Positions 1-8,881 are shown, numbered from the stretch's first letter. The stretch is DNA of 38,523 nt from an uncultured Rhodobiaceae bacterium (GCA_937911445.1 CALDQY010000003.1:1-38523); one strand, 5' to 3'. The notes: a model not told the origin generated them from the sequence alone. Made by a program: numbers and translations.

Positions 1-1510
1 ATCCTTCGTAGCCAATGAGTGCCTCTTCAAGCGTTTCTTTGGATTCCATATCCAAGTGGTTGGTCGGCTCGTCCATCAGCAACAGGTTGTTGTCTTCGAG
101 AAGGAGTTTGAGCAAGGCAACACGAGCACGCTCTCCACCAGAGAGTTGCTTGAGTTTGGTTCCAACTTGGTCGCTTGAAAACTGGAAGCGTCCAAGGGCA
201 GCACGAATGTCTCCGTATTGGTAATCTGGCCGCAACTTCTGAATTTGTTCAACAGGATTCAGCTCGAAGTCGAGTGTGGCGTGGTCTTGATGAAAATAAC
301 CGATGACAGTACCTGGTGAAACATCGATTTTCCCAGAATCGAGTTTCAATTCCTCATTGATGATTTTGAGCAAGGTCGTCTTTCCTTGGCCGTTTCCACC
401 AACGATTCCGATGCGATCGCCCTTGCGGACTTCGAGGGTTTGGTTGTCAAGAATAGGTCGCTCAAGTCCTTCGAAGGTCTTGGTTGCATCGACGAGCTCC
501 AGAACATCCATGCTTGCTTTATCGATGGCATCAAGTTTGAGAATCAATGGCTTTCGCTTCTTCGGAACGCGTGCTTTCAATGCCTTGAGTTCTTGTTGCA
601 TACGTGTGATCATCTTGTGCTTTGCAGAGATCGACTTGTCGTATTTGTTGGCTCGCTTCATTTGCTGTATGGCACCTGTCGTGGATTGAATCTTCTTTTC
701 GAGGTTACCAATTCGCTCATTGAGCGCTTGTTCACTGGCAACTTTCTGGACGATGAATTGACTGTAATTGCCTTTCCATGGCCATGCTCGAAGGTTATCT
801 ACTTCGACAATCCTGTTGCAAACTTGGTCGAGGAAATATCGATCGTGAGAAACAATCAATTGCGCTCCCTTGAAATCCTTAAGGAAGGCTTCCAACCATT
901 CTGTTGTTTGGATGTCAAGGTGGTTTGTCGGTTCGTCCAAGAACATCACATCGATTCCAGAAAGGCCAACAAGTTGACGGGCAAGAGCGAGCTTTGCTTT
1001 TTCTCCACCGGAGAGTTGGGAAACATGCATGTCCATTGGATGTTGGTCAAGACCAAGTCGTTCGAGAATACCCTTCGCAATTCCAGCAACGTTTCCACCT
1101 CCTGATGATGCAAGTGTTTGTTGAAGTTCAGAGTATCGCTCCATGACCGGTTCCCAATCGCCCTCGTAGAATGATGGATCAACCATTTGGGCTTCAATCG
1201 AAGCGATTTCATCCTCCAATTCTTGGAATTGCCGACCCTTTCGACCAAGTTCTCCTTCAATGGTTGAATCAGATTCAATATCACGAATTTGGGTCAGGTA
1301 AGCAATACGAATTCCTGGTGCAAATTCAATCTCTCCAACGTCTTGCTTTTGTTCGCTGATAGTGTTGAGTAGTGTGGTCTTTCCAGCACCGTTGTGGCCC
1401 ACAATTCCGATGCGATCTCCATCGTTGACAATGAGGTTGATGTCCTGTAGAACATCGGTTGGTCCGAAACTTCTGTCAACGCCTTCTACGGTAATGAGTT
1501 CACGAACCAT
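1..1510 (-). CDS. ABC-F family ATPase, C-terminus cut by window edge
   Basis: This is a soluble twin-ATPase ABC-F protein (Uup/EttA/YjjK-like) with no membrane segment. Members of this family bind the ribosome and influence translation; the exact target here is unknown. Two nucleotide-binding domains are visible. The first has Walker A GHNGAGKTT near residue 37, signature LSGGEKAKLALA and Walker B FLDEPTNHLD near residue 190. A Lys/Gln-rich linker follows. The second has Walker A GGNGQGKTT near residue 370, signature LSGGERARVALL and MDEPTNHLD near residue 485. About 503 codons are present and no stop is reached, so the end lies outside the window. The ATG at 1510 is supported by a GGTGA ribosome site 6 bases upstream (1517-1521). 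The acyl-CoA synthetase gene ends 60 bases upstream on the same strand. Family assignment is secure; substrate is not. Confidence 0.93.
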   Translation of the reverse strand, partial: MVRELITVEGVDRSFGPTDVLQDINLIVNDGDRIGIVGHNGAGKTTLLNTISEQKQDVGEIEFAPGIRIAYLTQIRDIESDSTIEGELGRKGRQFQELEDEIASIEAQMVDPSFYEGDWEPVMERYSELQQTLASSGGGNVAGIAKGILERLGLDQHPMDMHVSQLSGGEKAKLALARQLVGLSGIDVMFLDEPTNHLDIQTTEWLEAFLKDFKGAQLIVSHDRYFLDQVCNRIVEVDNLRAWPWKGNYSQFIVQKVASEQALNERIGNLEKKIQSTTGAIQQMKRANKYDKSISAKHKMITRMQQELKALKARVPKKRKPLILKLDAIDKASMDVLELVDATKTFEGLERPILDNQTLEVRKGDRIGIVGGNGQGKTTLLKIINEELKLDSGKIDVSPGTVIGYFHQDHATLDFELNPVEQIQKLRPDYQYGDIRAALGRFQFSSDQVGTKLKQLSGGERARVALLKLLLEDNNLLLMDEPTNHLDMESKETLEEALIGYEG

Positions 1511-1516
1511 GGTGGG

Positions 1517-1521
1517 TCACC
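1517..1521 (-). promoter_or_regulatory. Ribosome binding site of the ABC-F gene
   Basis: On the minus strand the bases read GGTGA, followed by 6 bases and ATG. This matches the archaeal anti-Shine-Dalgarno complement and fixes the start of the ABC-F gene. Confidence 0.6.
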
Positions 1522-1570
1522 AAACCGAGCCCATCGATGGGGCTTCAAAACCCAATCGGTTGAATTGGCT

Positions 1571-3481
1571 TCACTTGATGGCTGCAATGGATTCCTCATG
1601 GCGCGCCAAGAGGTTTCGCAACTTGACTTTCATTGACGGAGTCATGAGGTCGTTGTCCGTGGTCCATTCCTCATGATCGAGGATGATGGTTGCTGGAATC
1701 TCGTAACCTTTCCATGTTGGTGCTTGCATTGCATTGGCCTTCAACTCGGAGAGCATCCAGTCACGGGTCGATTGTCGAGCACAAATCTCCTCATCGCTTC
1801 CCGATGCGTCGACGCCAGCAGAGCTCAATGCAGCCTTCATGGCCTCAAGATTCGGGTGAACGATAAGATAGGTCTTGAGCATGTTTCGTCCATCGAGAGC
1901 AGCTTGCTCAACGAGTGGTGAAAGTTTGACGTTTTCTTCAAGTGGAGCAGGTGAAACGTACTTTCCATTCTCAAGTTTAAATTGGCTCTTGACACGGCCA
2001 GTAATGGAGAGATATCCATCTGCTGAGAGTTTACCGAGGTCACCTGTTCGGAACGTTCCTGGCTCCATGATGACTTCCTTGGTTGCCTCTTCGTTGTTCC
2101 AGTAACCGAGCATGACGTTCGGTCCAGTAACGATGATTTCGCCTTCATCAGGTCGGTCAGGATCGTCCCATGCATCGGTATCGATGGTGACCTTGACGCC
2201 GTTGGCAACTCGGCCAACGCATCGTAGTTTCGAAGTACCAGGTCCAGACCATCCGTTGGCAGCAACCAGTGGTGATGTTTCGGTCAATCCATAGCCTTCG
2301 TAACAACTGAATCCGACCATTTGGATGAATTCAGCAACGTCGGGAGAGAGTGCCGCTGCACCAGACATACAGAAACGGATGTTTCCACCGAATCGGGCAC
2401 GGACCTTGCTCCAAACGAGCTTGTCGTAGAGTTTGTCGAAGAAACCGCTTGCAGGTACTGCATCACATTCGACACCAGCCTTGGCGATTCGCTTTGCAGC
2501 GGATTTCTTGGCCTTACCAATGAGGACCTTCTTCAAACCGGTTGCAGCTTCGAACTGTGAGTTGACACGATCGTAGAACTTGTTCCATACACGAGGTACA
2601 GCAAGAAGGACTGCAGGCTTGATTTCGATACATTCGTCAGCAATCTTGGTTAAGTCAGAGATGAGGTTGATGTGGACACCACATCGAATCATCCAGTGCA
2701 AGTCGAAGGTACTACCAAAGGAGTGGGCCCATGGTAGGAACGCAGCATTCTTGTCACCGACGTAAATCTTGAAGGCAGATTGAACACAGAGGATGTTCGA
2801 GAGGGTGTTCCAATTTGTGAGCATGACACCCTTTGGATTTCCTGTTGTTCCCGATGTGTAAATGAGCGTGTTGAGTGCGAATGGGTCGTCAGCAACGTCG
2901 ATGGCTTCTTCACTCGCTCGTCCAGCGGCAACGAATTCTGCCCACTGATGGACGGTGACACCTTCAGGAGGAAGTTCGTTTGCTGGCTCGTCGCCAAGCA
3001 AGAGAACACCACAGCGTGGCCACTTTGATGCATCATCTGGCAGATTGGCAACGAGTTTGTCGAGAACCTCTGTATCTGCAACAGCAAGGAGTGCAGGCTC
3101 AGAATCGCCAAGGATGTAGGCCCATTCAGCACCATGCTGGTGTGTGTACATGGCAGTGTAAGCCGCACCGAGTGCGTTTGCTCCGTAAGAGAGCGCTGCC
3201 CATTCGACGGAATTGTTGAGAATCATGGCGACTCGATCGCCAGTGTTAACTCCAACATCGCGAAGTTGCTTACCAACTGCAGTTGCAAGGTCTCCAAACT
3301 CTTGGTAGGTCAAGTGGACACGAGGCATACCTGGCCCTGGAATGTAGCCAAAGCAAGGATGGCTGCTGAATCGTTCTGCGCTCGTCATAAGCATTTGGTA
3401 AAGCGTTCGGGGGTCGTCTCCCTCAGGCTTCTCCCACTGGCGGTCGTCAGGCTGTCGTTCCCACGCAAGTTGTTGTTGCAT
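1571..3481 (-). CDS. Long-chain acyl-CoA synthetase (AMP-forming)
   Basis: This enzyme activates fatty acids to acyl-CoA through an acyl-adenylate, with ATP and CoA, in the cytoplasm or at the membrane. The ANL-superfamily AMP-binding motif YTSGTTGNPKG lies near residues 208-218. The motif YEGYGLTETSP, the hinge region TGDLGKLSADGYLSITGR and the FKLENGKYVSP stretch typical of FadD15/bubblegum-like long-chain enzymes follow. Length is about 636 residues, normal for the family. The reading frame is open from a GTG at 3505, but ATG at 3481 is preferred. An AT-rich stretch (minus strand GAAATTAAG, about 3507-3515) sits roughly 29 bases upstream of that ATG, which would suit a leaderless transcript. 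Chain-length preference cannot be read from sequence. No other beta-oxidation gene is in the window. Confidence 0.92.
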   Translation of the reverse strand: MQQQLAWERQPDDRQWEKPEGDDPRTLYQMLMTSAERFSSHPCFGYIPGPGMPRVHLTYQEFGDLATAVGKQLRDVGVNTGDRVAMILNNSVEWAALSYGANALGAAYTAMYTHQHGAEWAYILGDSEPALLAVADTEVLDKLVANLPDDASKWPRCGVLLLGDEPANELPPEGVTVHQWAEFVAAGRASEEAIDVADDPFALNTLIYTSGTTGNPKGVMLTNWNTLSNILCVQSAFKIYVGDKNAAFLPWAHSFGSTFDLHWMIRCGVHINLISDLTKIADECIEIKPAVLLAVPRVWNKFYDRVNSQFEAATGLKKVLIGKAKKSAAKRIAKAGVECDAVPASGFFDKLYDKLVWSKVRARFGGNIRFCMSGAAALSPDVAEFIQMVGFSCYEGYGLTETSPLVAANGWSGPGTSKLRCVGRVANGVKVTIDTDAWDDPDRPDEGEIIVTGPNVMLGYWNNEEATKEVIMEPGTFRTGDLGKLSADGYLSITGRVKSQFKLENGKYVSPAPLEENVKLSPLVEQAALDGRNMLKTYLIVHPNLEAMKAALSSAGVDASGSDEEICARQSTRDWMLSELKANAMQAPTWKGYEIPATIILDHEEWTTDNDLMTPSMKVKLRNLLARHEESIAAIK

Positions 3482-3531
3482 AGCCTGCGGTGTGCATTGC
3501 CACACTTAATTTCATCCCCTACGACACATGG

Positions 3532-4263
3532 TCATGGAATTTTCGAAATTGCATTCGCCCTCCAGTCTGCGCCACCGTTTCGATTTGCAAGTGGGGAGGC
3601 TGGACTTGGATGCCACATTGCATCGATGTGAATGTCGGTGAGGACGGACTGAGCACGCTTCTTGGCGTAGTTACCAACACCTATGACCGTCTCGATGCCC
3701 ATAATCTCAACAACGGATTTCAGATGGCGGTCACAGGCTTTCAAAACCGGTTCGATGGTTGATTTTGGAAGATCAACAGGTGTCACATTTCGTCCAGTCT
3801 CACCTAGGATGAGGAGCGGGCAATGGTTGACAACAAAAATGTTGGAAAAAATGGCTTCGGTCGATCCGTAGTGGTCGGATAACATCGACCAGAATCGTGT
3901 GCCTGAGACTTCTTGACGTTCCATCGACAAACCCTCAATGGGACGTTTTGGATGGGCACCTGGGGGCGTTTGCACATCTCGTTCTTCGATTTGAAGAATG
4001 TCGCGTGCCATCGCAGTCGCCCCGAATGGGACACCGGTTTGCGCCATTCCATACGGCCCTGGATTCATTCCGAGCAACAGTGTCGTTGGACCAAACCCAC
4101 TCCATTTGTCGATGAATTGTTCGTGAAACTCCCATGCATAATCCAGTGGGTTCGTAACGTGTGCAACCGATTTGTGTTTGAGAATCCGATTCTTTCCTCG
4201 ATTGCAGGCCTCCGAAAGACGCAATGCAGCATCTTTCAGTTGTGCTGAAATGGATTCTACCAT
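3532..4263 (-). CDS. SMUG1-type (family 3) uracil-DNA glycosylase
   Basis: This is predicted to remove uracil and related oxidised pyrimidines from DNA at the start of base-excision repair. The first catalytic motif, GMNPGPYGMAQTGVPFG, at residues 65-81, is nearly identical to that of animal SMUG1. The stretches HPKRPIEGL, EVSGTRFW and NHCPLL also match SMUG1. The second motif, HPSPASPLAN, begins at His218. Length is 243 residues, close to SMUG1 (about 270 in vertebrates). The ATG at 4263 overlaps the end of the upstream dehydrogenase gene by 7 bases (ATGGTAG), and an AGGAG lies about 10 bases upstream, so the two are probably co-transcribed. SMUG1 is mainly known from animals and some bacteria; archaea more often use family 4 or 5 enzymes. 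Confidence 0.93.
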   Translation of the reverse strand: MVESISAQLKDAALRLSEACNRGKNRILKHKSVAHVTNPLDYAWEFHEQFIDKWSGFGPTTLLLGMNPGPYGMAQTGVPFGATAMARDILQIEERDVQTPPGAHPKRPIEGLSMERQEVSGTRFWSMLSDHYGSTEAIFSNIFVVNHCPLLILGETGRNVTPVDLPKSTIEPVLKACDRHLKSVVEIMGIETVIGVGNYAKKRAQSVLTDIHIDAMWHPSPASPLANRNGGADWRANAISKIP

Positions 4264-4937
4264 GGAAGCTCTTCTCCTGTGTACTCAAAGAATCGTCCGG
4301 ACCTTTCAGCGGTTTGTTGTTGAATCAATCCAATGAGACCCTGGACAGAAACAGATGCAGGAACTGGTGCACGCTCACCGCCCATGTCGGTCTTTGCCCA
4401 ACCTGGGTGATACGATGTCACGGTTATCTTGTCTGATTGCCCCTCGACAGCGAGGATTTTTGTGATCATGTTCAGTCCAGTTTTGCTCGTTCGGTACGCA
4501 TAGGATCTTCCACTCATACAATCATCAATCGAGCCCATGAGGCTGGATATGTTGGCCACTTTCGTTGGTTTATCACCTTGGAGAAGCGGCCATAGGGCTT
4601 GTGAAACGCGAAGAGGGCCAATGGTGTTGACGTTGAGGACGTCGAGAGACAGTTCTGGATCGACCTCTTCCAAGGACTGCCATCGTCCGTCCATTCGTCC
4701 GGCATTGTTCACGAGCACATCGATGGATGAAACAGAAGATTTGACATTCTTTGCAAAGGTTTCAACCGATGTTGTCGAAGCGACATCGAGTTGATACACA
4801 ATCATCTGTTCATGGTGGAAATCCATTGCTTCAGGGTTTCTCACACCAGCGATGATTGTGTGCCCCTCAGCGAGCAGTTGTTTGGCAAATTCAAGCCCCA
4901 AGCCTCGGTTTGCTCCAGTGATGACCCATGTCGCCAT
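4257..4937 (-). CDS. Short-chain dehydrogenase/reductase
   Basis: This is a cytosolic NAD(P)-dependent oxidoreductase of the classical SDR type, 226 residues. The cofactor motif TGANRGLG is at residues 7-14, NNAG at 77-80, catalytic serine at 131 or 132, and the YxxxK pair at Tyr148 and Lys152. The C-terminal region has HPGWAKTDMGG, a common SDR substrate-loop context resembling carbonyl reductase or C-factor-like members. The substrate cannot be predicted. The gene ends inside the start of the uracil-DNA glycosylase gene. The radical SAM gene ends 31 bases upstream, so all three are probably one transcript, although no shared pathway is apparent. Confidence 0.9.
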   Translation of the reverse strand: MATWVITGANRGLGLEFAKQLLAEGHTIIAGVRNPEAMDFHHEQMIVYQLDVASTTSVETFAKNVKSSVSSIDVLVNNAGRMDGRWQSLEEVDPELSLDVLNVNTIGPLRVSQALWPLLQGDKPTKVANISSLMGSIDDCMSGRSYAYRTSKTGLNMITKILAVEGQSDKITVTSYHPGWAKTDMGGERAPVPASVSVQGLIGLIQQQTAERSGRFFEYTGEELPW

Positions 4938-4968
4938 GACTCAAGGTTGTCGAGGAGATTCATTGAGG

Positions 4969-6726
4969 TTACTCGTCTGCAAAGACGGGCAAAATAGTGG
5001 AATCGAGTTGAAGTTTAGCCGACGCAAAGATCGAGTCAATGCTTGGGCGTTCCTCTTTGCGCTTCAATTTTGCACGGGCAGAAACGATGTTCCACGCTGC
5101 TTTTTTGCCGATGCCAGGAATGGCTTCGAACTGTTTTTCAGTTGCTGTATTGATGTCCAACCCAATCTCAACTCCCGTGATTGAACGAGCGCCATGTCCA
5201 GTGATCATGATGTTTGAAGAGGTTTCGAGCGGAATGTGATATGGAACGCCAATGAGGATAGGGTAAGCTCCGATTTGGCGACCAAAAGTGAGCCCCGCGC
5301 GTCCATGAACATGCTCACCCACGTGCTCTTCCGTGAGGTGGACTGGTAAGCGAGTCCGACCATCATGAGTCTCCCAATGCACGTCTTTGAGAATGTGACC
5401 AAGAGGGAAGAGTTCCTGAAGGAGCGGTGAATCAATCGTATCACGAACAGCCGATTTGAAACTCTTGAATTCTTTTTCTGGAATGTCTTGGAAACCTTCG
5501 CCTTCGACTTGACGAATGTTAATTCGCCGTAACAGTAAGCCTTCGTTACGTAAATCATGGAGAAGATTGAGATTCATCGAATATGTTTCCGTTCGCTCAC
5601 CGTTCAATCCCGCTATGAAATTCAATCCTGGGAGGAGTTTTGGAAGACCACGTTCTCCACGCTCTCTCCCGTATTGATTGATGAGGCGGAGAGCTGATTT
5701 GAGCTGATGTGCATCGCAATTGAGCCAATTTGCAGCATGTACATTCGGATCCGCAGACTCCAAACCAAACGACAAAACGGCTCCATCTGATAGTGTTTCA
5801 ACCAATGTCTTGGTGATTTCAGTGGAAGGTTCAATGTTTTCTGCGATGATGGATGGGTTTCCATTGTCGGTGTGAAGAATACCAAGTCGTTCGTCTTCAC
5901 GCAATCCATGAAGGAGTTTGGCAATGGGTTCTGGATTTGGAATTGGATACTCAAGATCTTTCACACCTTCAGCCATGTAGGTGTAGGTGTCGGTCATTCC
6001 ACCAAGCCGAACATGTTGAACACCAGAGTCATGCGCCAGTTTGACTTCTTGGATAATGTCCTCAGGTGTACGCCAAATGGGTATGCCTTTTTTTGGTTCA
6101 ATGCAAAACTTGCACCCACGTTTGAATCGGACGCATCCTTGGTAGACCTCGACTTCGTAGGTAAGAGGTCCACGTTTTTCTTCCGTTCCTAGATCAGGAT
6201 GCTGCAAAACCGCCTTGCTCTGTGCTCCTGAGTGTGCCCACGTTGTCCATTGTTCACTCGTTCGACGTTCGTGTTTCCATGTTCCAGTTTTGAGGAACCC
6301 ATGCAAGGTCGCATCCGTATCTTGGACAGCGAGGAAGAGATTTGAGCGGAGAGGGAGCCATCCCTGTTGTTTCCAACCACGAACGGCCCATCCACCGAAC
6401 AATGCAGGAATCTCCCGGGGCAAGGATCGAATCAATTCAGTTGATTCTCTGCGGGAAATGGGTGTTCCACGAATGTATCGGCCTGGAACAACAGCACCAG
6501 CAATGCAGACAAATCCTTCCAAATCTCGAAGGTGTTGCTCTCGTTCTTGTTCAGAATACAACCTCCACTGATCGATGGTCACGTACGTGTAGTCGATCGA
6601 GTGCTGTTCGAGAACGCCACAAACGTATCGAATATGGAATCCTACGTAAGGTGGTACGCCAAAAGCAGCAGGTTCGTCCTCGTACCCATCAAGAACGAGC
6701 CAAGAAGGAGAATCGTTCTCTACCAT
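4969..6726 (-). CDS. Radical SAM protein with C-terminal helix-hairpin-helix (COG1031-like)
   Basis: This 585-residue protein has an N-terminal region resembling a B12-binding-like fold (about 1-150), a radical SAM core and a C-terminal helix-hairpin-helix. The cluster-binding cysteines appear to be Cys198, Cys205 and Cys208 (CX6CX2C), wider than the usual CX3CX2C. The core continues with VRLGGMTDTYTY and LSFGLESADPNV. The C-terminal stretch DINTATEKQFEAIPGIGKK is a helix-hairpin-helix of the ComEA/RuvA type, suggesting contact with nucleic acid. Architecture and length match the archaeal COG1031 family, whose reaction is not known to me. It is followed 31 bases later by the dehydrogenase gene. 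Start ATG at 6726; no obvious ribosome site. Confidence 0.88.
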   Translation of the reverse strand: MVENDSPSWLVLDGYEDEPAAFGVPPYVGFHIRYVCGVLEQHSIDYTYVTIDQWRLYSEQEREQHLRDLEGFVCIAGAVVPGRYIRGTPISRRESTELIRSLPREIPALFGGWAVRGWKQQGWLPLRSNLFLAVQDTDATLHGFLKTGTWKHERRTSEQWTTWAHSGAQSKAVLQHPDLGTEEKRGPLTYEVEVYQGCVRFKRGCKFCIEPKKGIPIWRTPEDIIQEVKLAHDSGVQHVRLGGMTDTYTYMAEGVKDLEYPIPNPEPIAKLLHGLREDERLGILHTDNGNPSIIAENIEPSTEITKTLVETLSDGAVLSFGLESADPNVHAANWLNCDAHQLKSALRLINQYGRERGERGLPKLLPGLNFIAGLNGERTETYSMNLNLLHDLRNEGLLLRRINIRQVEGEGFQDIPEKEFKSFKSAVRDTIDSPLLQELFPLGHILKDVHWETHDGRTRLPVHLTEEHVGEHVHGRAGLTFGRQIGAYPILIGVPYHIPLETSSNIMITGHGARSITGVEIGLDINTATEKQFEAIPGIGKKAAWNIVSARAKLKRKEERPSIDSIFASAKLQLDSTILPVFADE

Positions 6727-6802
6727 GATGACCGTCTTGACTTCCGCTTGATAGCCTTATGTCCCCAGATTCCGTGGACTAGGCTGATTTGTGAGAATGA
6801 GA

Positions 6803-8155
6803 TCATCGGCGTTGCTTCTTCCGCTTCTCTTCAGCGATGGCCTTGAGTTCTCGAGCGGATTTTCCGCCCTGCCCCTTCTTCTTGCCACCTGCTTGCGAGA
6901 TGTCGACCTTCAATCGTCGACCGTTGAGTTCCTGTCCATTAAGGGCCTTAACGACGTCCTCGCCCTTGTCTTTCTCATCGATGAAGACAAACGCAAATCC
7001 TTTCGGTTTTCCTCCTTTATCGGTGGCAATAGCGATTTCTGTGATGGTGGCCTTGTCGCCAAAGAATGCTGTGATGGCTTTCTCGTCTGCATCGAATGGA
7101 AGGTTGCCGACGTAGAGTTTGAGCCCTTTTGCCGGACCTTTCGAACGCTTCTCCTTATTGTCTGCATCACGAACACCGATTCGGCGTCCATGAAGACGGT
7201 GACCATCAAGTTCATTGATGGCAGCATCCGCATGTGCCTTGTCTGTGTACGTCACAAATCCAAATCCTCTTGAGGCACCAGAATCATCGGTCATGACAAT
7301 GCAATCGGTCATCTCGCCATGCTTACCAAAGAGTTCTCGGAGTTTTTCAGTGTCAACCTCACGAGGCAGGCCACCGACAAAGAGACGACAACCAGGAGCA
7401 GCCTTTCGTCCACGTCCTCCTCCACCTCCTTGACCTTCAAATCGGAAGTAGGTACGTTCACGTCCATCTTCTCGAACGTCAGCAGCGATGTAGGTTGCCC
7501 GGCCGGACGATCCTTTGGCAAAGAGTTGCTCTGCGTCTTTGCCCCAACGCTTTCCAGATAGATTCAGAGTTGAAGCGCCTTGTTCGAGTTCTGCCCAGCC
7601 AGCACCGAAGTTGTCTGCGAGTGCACGGTAGCCTTCGTATGTACAACTTGGACAAGCAACGTTCCAGTCTCCATTGACATGGGCTTGCAGTGTATCACCA
7701 CACGATGGACAAATCGCGTGGAGTACGCCGCAATCGTCGCGCTCACGGAAGTCGAGCCGAACCACAGGTTCAATTTCGGTCACAACCGCTCGTGCAACAT
7801 CTCGTCGACGGACGGCATCAGCAACGGTGTGAAGGAATCGGTCGACAATTCGAGTCACGTGAAAGTGACCTTGGAGTTGATGTGGCAATACGTCGCCCTG
7901 TTTCCCTTCAACAACAAGGATTCGGGCTTCTCCCCCTTTTTCTTGCAGTTTCTCGAATTGGCAAAGAACCGTATCTCCAATTTCGATGTTGACGATGGAT
8001 TTTGATGCATCAACAATAACGTGGCCATCATCGATTCGCACGTATCCTGTCGTTGTTGCAACGATTCGGTTGTCAACTGTCGTCGTTCCTTCGCCGGCTT
8101 GATGTTCGCCAACGGTTCCAATCTCTGTTCCTGGGGTGACGAGGCTCGTCGTCAT
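6803..8155 (-). CDS. csl4: Exosome RNA-binding subunit Csl4 fused to two RRM domains
   Basis: Csl4 caps the archaeal RNA exosome and helps recruit RNA and the DnaG adaptor. Residues 1-175 match archaeal Csl4: an N-terminal VTPGTEIG...GEGT segment, an S1-like beta barrel and a zinc ribbon with CPSC at 149-152 and 168-171. Beyond the usual end (about 190 residues) there is a linker with a Gly-rich stretch near 243-250. Two RNA-recognition motifs follow: RRM1 with RNP2 LFVGGL (258-263) and RNP1 RGFGFVTY (296-303), RRM2 with LYVGNL (347-352) and KGFAFVFI (385-392). The tail is very basic. ATG at 8155 gives the typical Csl4 N-terminus; a GTG at 8173 with GGTGG upstream is the alternative. The METTL5-like gene lies upstream on the same strand. 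The frame is open throughout, so the fusion is not an obvious stop-codon artefact. Confidence 0.9.
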   Translation of the reverse strand: MTTSLVTPGTEIGTVGEHQAGEGTTTVDNRIVATTTGYVRIDDGHVIVDASKSIVNIEIGDTVLCQFEKLQEKGGEARILVVEGKQGDVLPHQLQGHFHVTRIVDRFLHTVADAVRRRDVARAVVTEIEPVVRLDFRERDDCGVLHAICPSCGDTLQAHVNGDWNVACPSCTYEGYRALADNFGAGWAELEQGASTLNLSGKRWGKDAEQLFAKGSSGRATYIAADVREDGRERTYFRFEGQGGGGGRGRKAAPGCRLFVGGLPREVDTEKLRELFGKHGEMTDCIVMTDDSGASRGFGFVTYTDKAHADAAINELDGHRLHGRRIGVRDADNKEKRSKGPAKGLKLYVGNLPFDADEKAITAFFGDKATITEIAIATDKGGKPKGFAFVFIDEKDKGEDVVKALNGQELNGRRLKVDISQAGGKKKGQGGKSARELKAIAEEKRKKQRR

Positions 8156-8251
8156 AATTTCAACTCGCTGCACAAGCCACCGACGCAGCGGTAACGTGTG
8201 CTGATTTGATGCGAGCGCTGCTCCCTTTTCAACCCCTCACATGGGTTTGCA

Positions 8252-8872
8252 TCAATTCTTCTTCGCAAGACGATAGCATCGAATTCGAGTAGAGGACTTG
8301 TTTTTCGTGTGATGTGCATAGGCCGCTGGTAGCCGGAAATCGTCCTGATAGATCGAATGAAGCTCATACCCGTTTTCGTGTGCGAGTGGCAACAAATGCT
8401 CAGCATCGATGCTGTGTATGAAGTGAATGAGGGGAATCTTCATCGAAAAGAGGGTCTCGAAAAATGCCCTATCCGCTCGTGGGGTTTGGACGCCCCACGG
8501 CGGATTCATGATCGCCATGTCAACAGGTTTGTCAAGTTCGATTGGATGTCCATTCACTCGACTGTTGATGACGGTACAGATGGACTCGCCTTCAACCTCT
8601 CGAACATTGTGTTGAAGTACGTCAAGGGTGGGTGCATCGCACTCGACCATGGTCACATGTTTCGCTCCTAGAAAGGCAGCACCGATTCCAAGAACACCGT
8701 TTCCGGCTCCCAAATCAAGAACGTGTTTGTCAGTAAATCCGTCACCAAGATCAATCTTGGTAAGCCAAGCAGCCGCAAGGTTTCCCTCCGTTGGGTATTG
8801 TTCAAGTTCAACGGATTGACACGGGTGAGGCTCAAGCGATGAGAGTCGCATCGCCAGATGCCGTTGACGCAT
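8252..8872 (-). CDS. METTL5-like RNA N6-adenine methyltransferase
   Basis: This is a 206-residue class I SAM-dependent methyltransferase. It has LEQYPT at 23-28, SAM-binding motif I DLGAGNG at 53-59, acidic motif II VECDA and the catalytic NPPW at 123-126 typical of amino-group methylation. The arrangement (LExYPT, LGAGxGVLxIG, NPPxG, a later HFIHS) matches METTL5/COG2263, which methylates an adenine of small-subunit rRNA with a Trm112 partner. Trm112 is not in the window. The ATG at 8872 is fixed by GGTGA 4 bases upstream; that site overlaps the stop codon of the zinc-ribbon gene. Downstream is csl4. I recall these two families being neighbours in other archaea, which would support an RNA-processing operon. 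Confidence 0.88.
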   Translation of the reverse strand: MRQRHLAMRLSSLEPHPCQSVELEQYPTEGNLAAAWLTKIDLGDGFTDKHVLDLGAGNGVLGIGAAFLGAKHVTMVECDAPTLDVLQHNVREVEGESICTVINSRVNGHPIELDKPVDMAIMNPPWGVQTPRADRAFFETLFSMKIPLIHFIHSIDAEHLLPLAHENGYELHSIYQDDFRLPAAYAHHTKNKSSTRIRCYRLAKKN

Positions 8873-8876
8873 GCAT

Positions 8877-8881
8877 TCACC
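8877..8881 (-). promoter_or_regulatory. Ribosome binding site for the METTL5-like gene, overlapping a stop codon
   Basis: The minus strand reads GGTGA with 4 bases to the ATG at 8872. The TGA inside it is the stop codon of the zinc-ribbon gene, so translation of the two genes is probably coupled. Confidence 0.6.

Noticed and set aside
386..1105. 239-codon open frame on the plus strand
   Set aside because: It lies antisense to the ABC-F gene, whose Walker and signature motifs are intact. The translated product has no recognisable domain.
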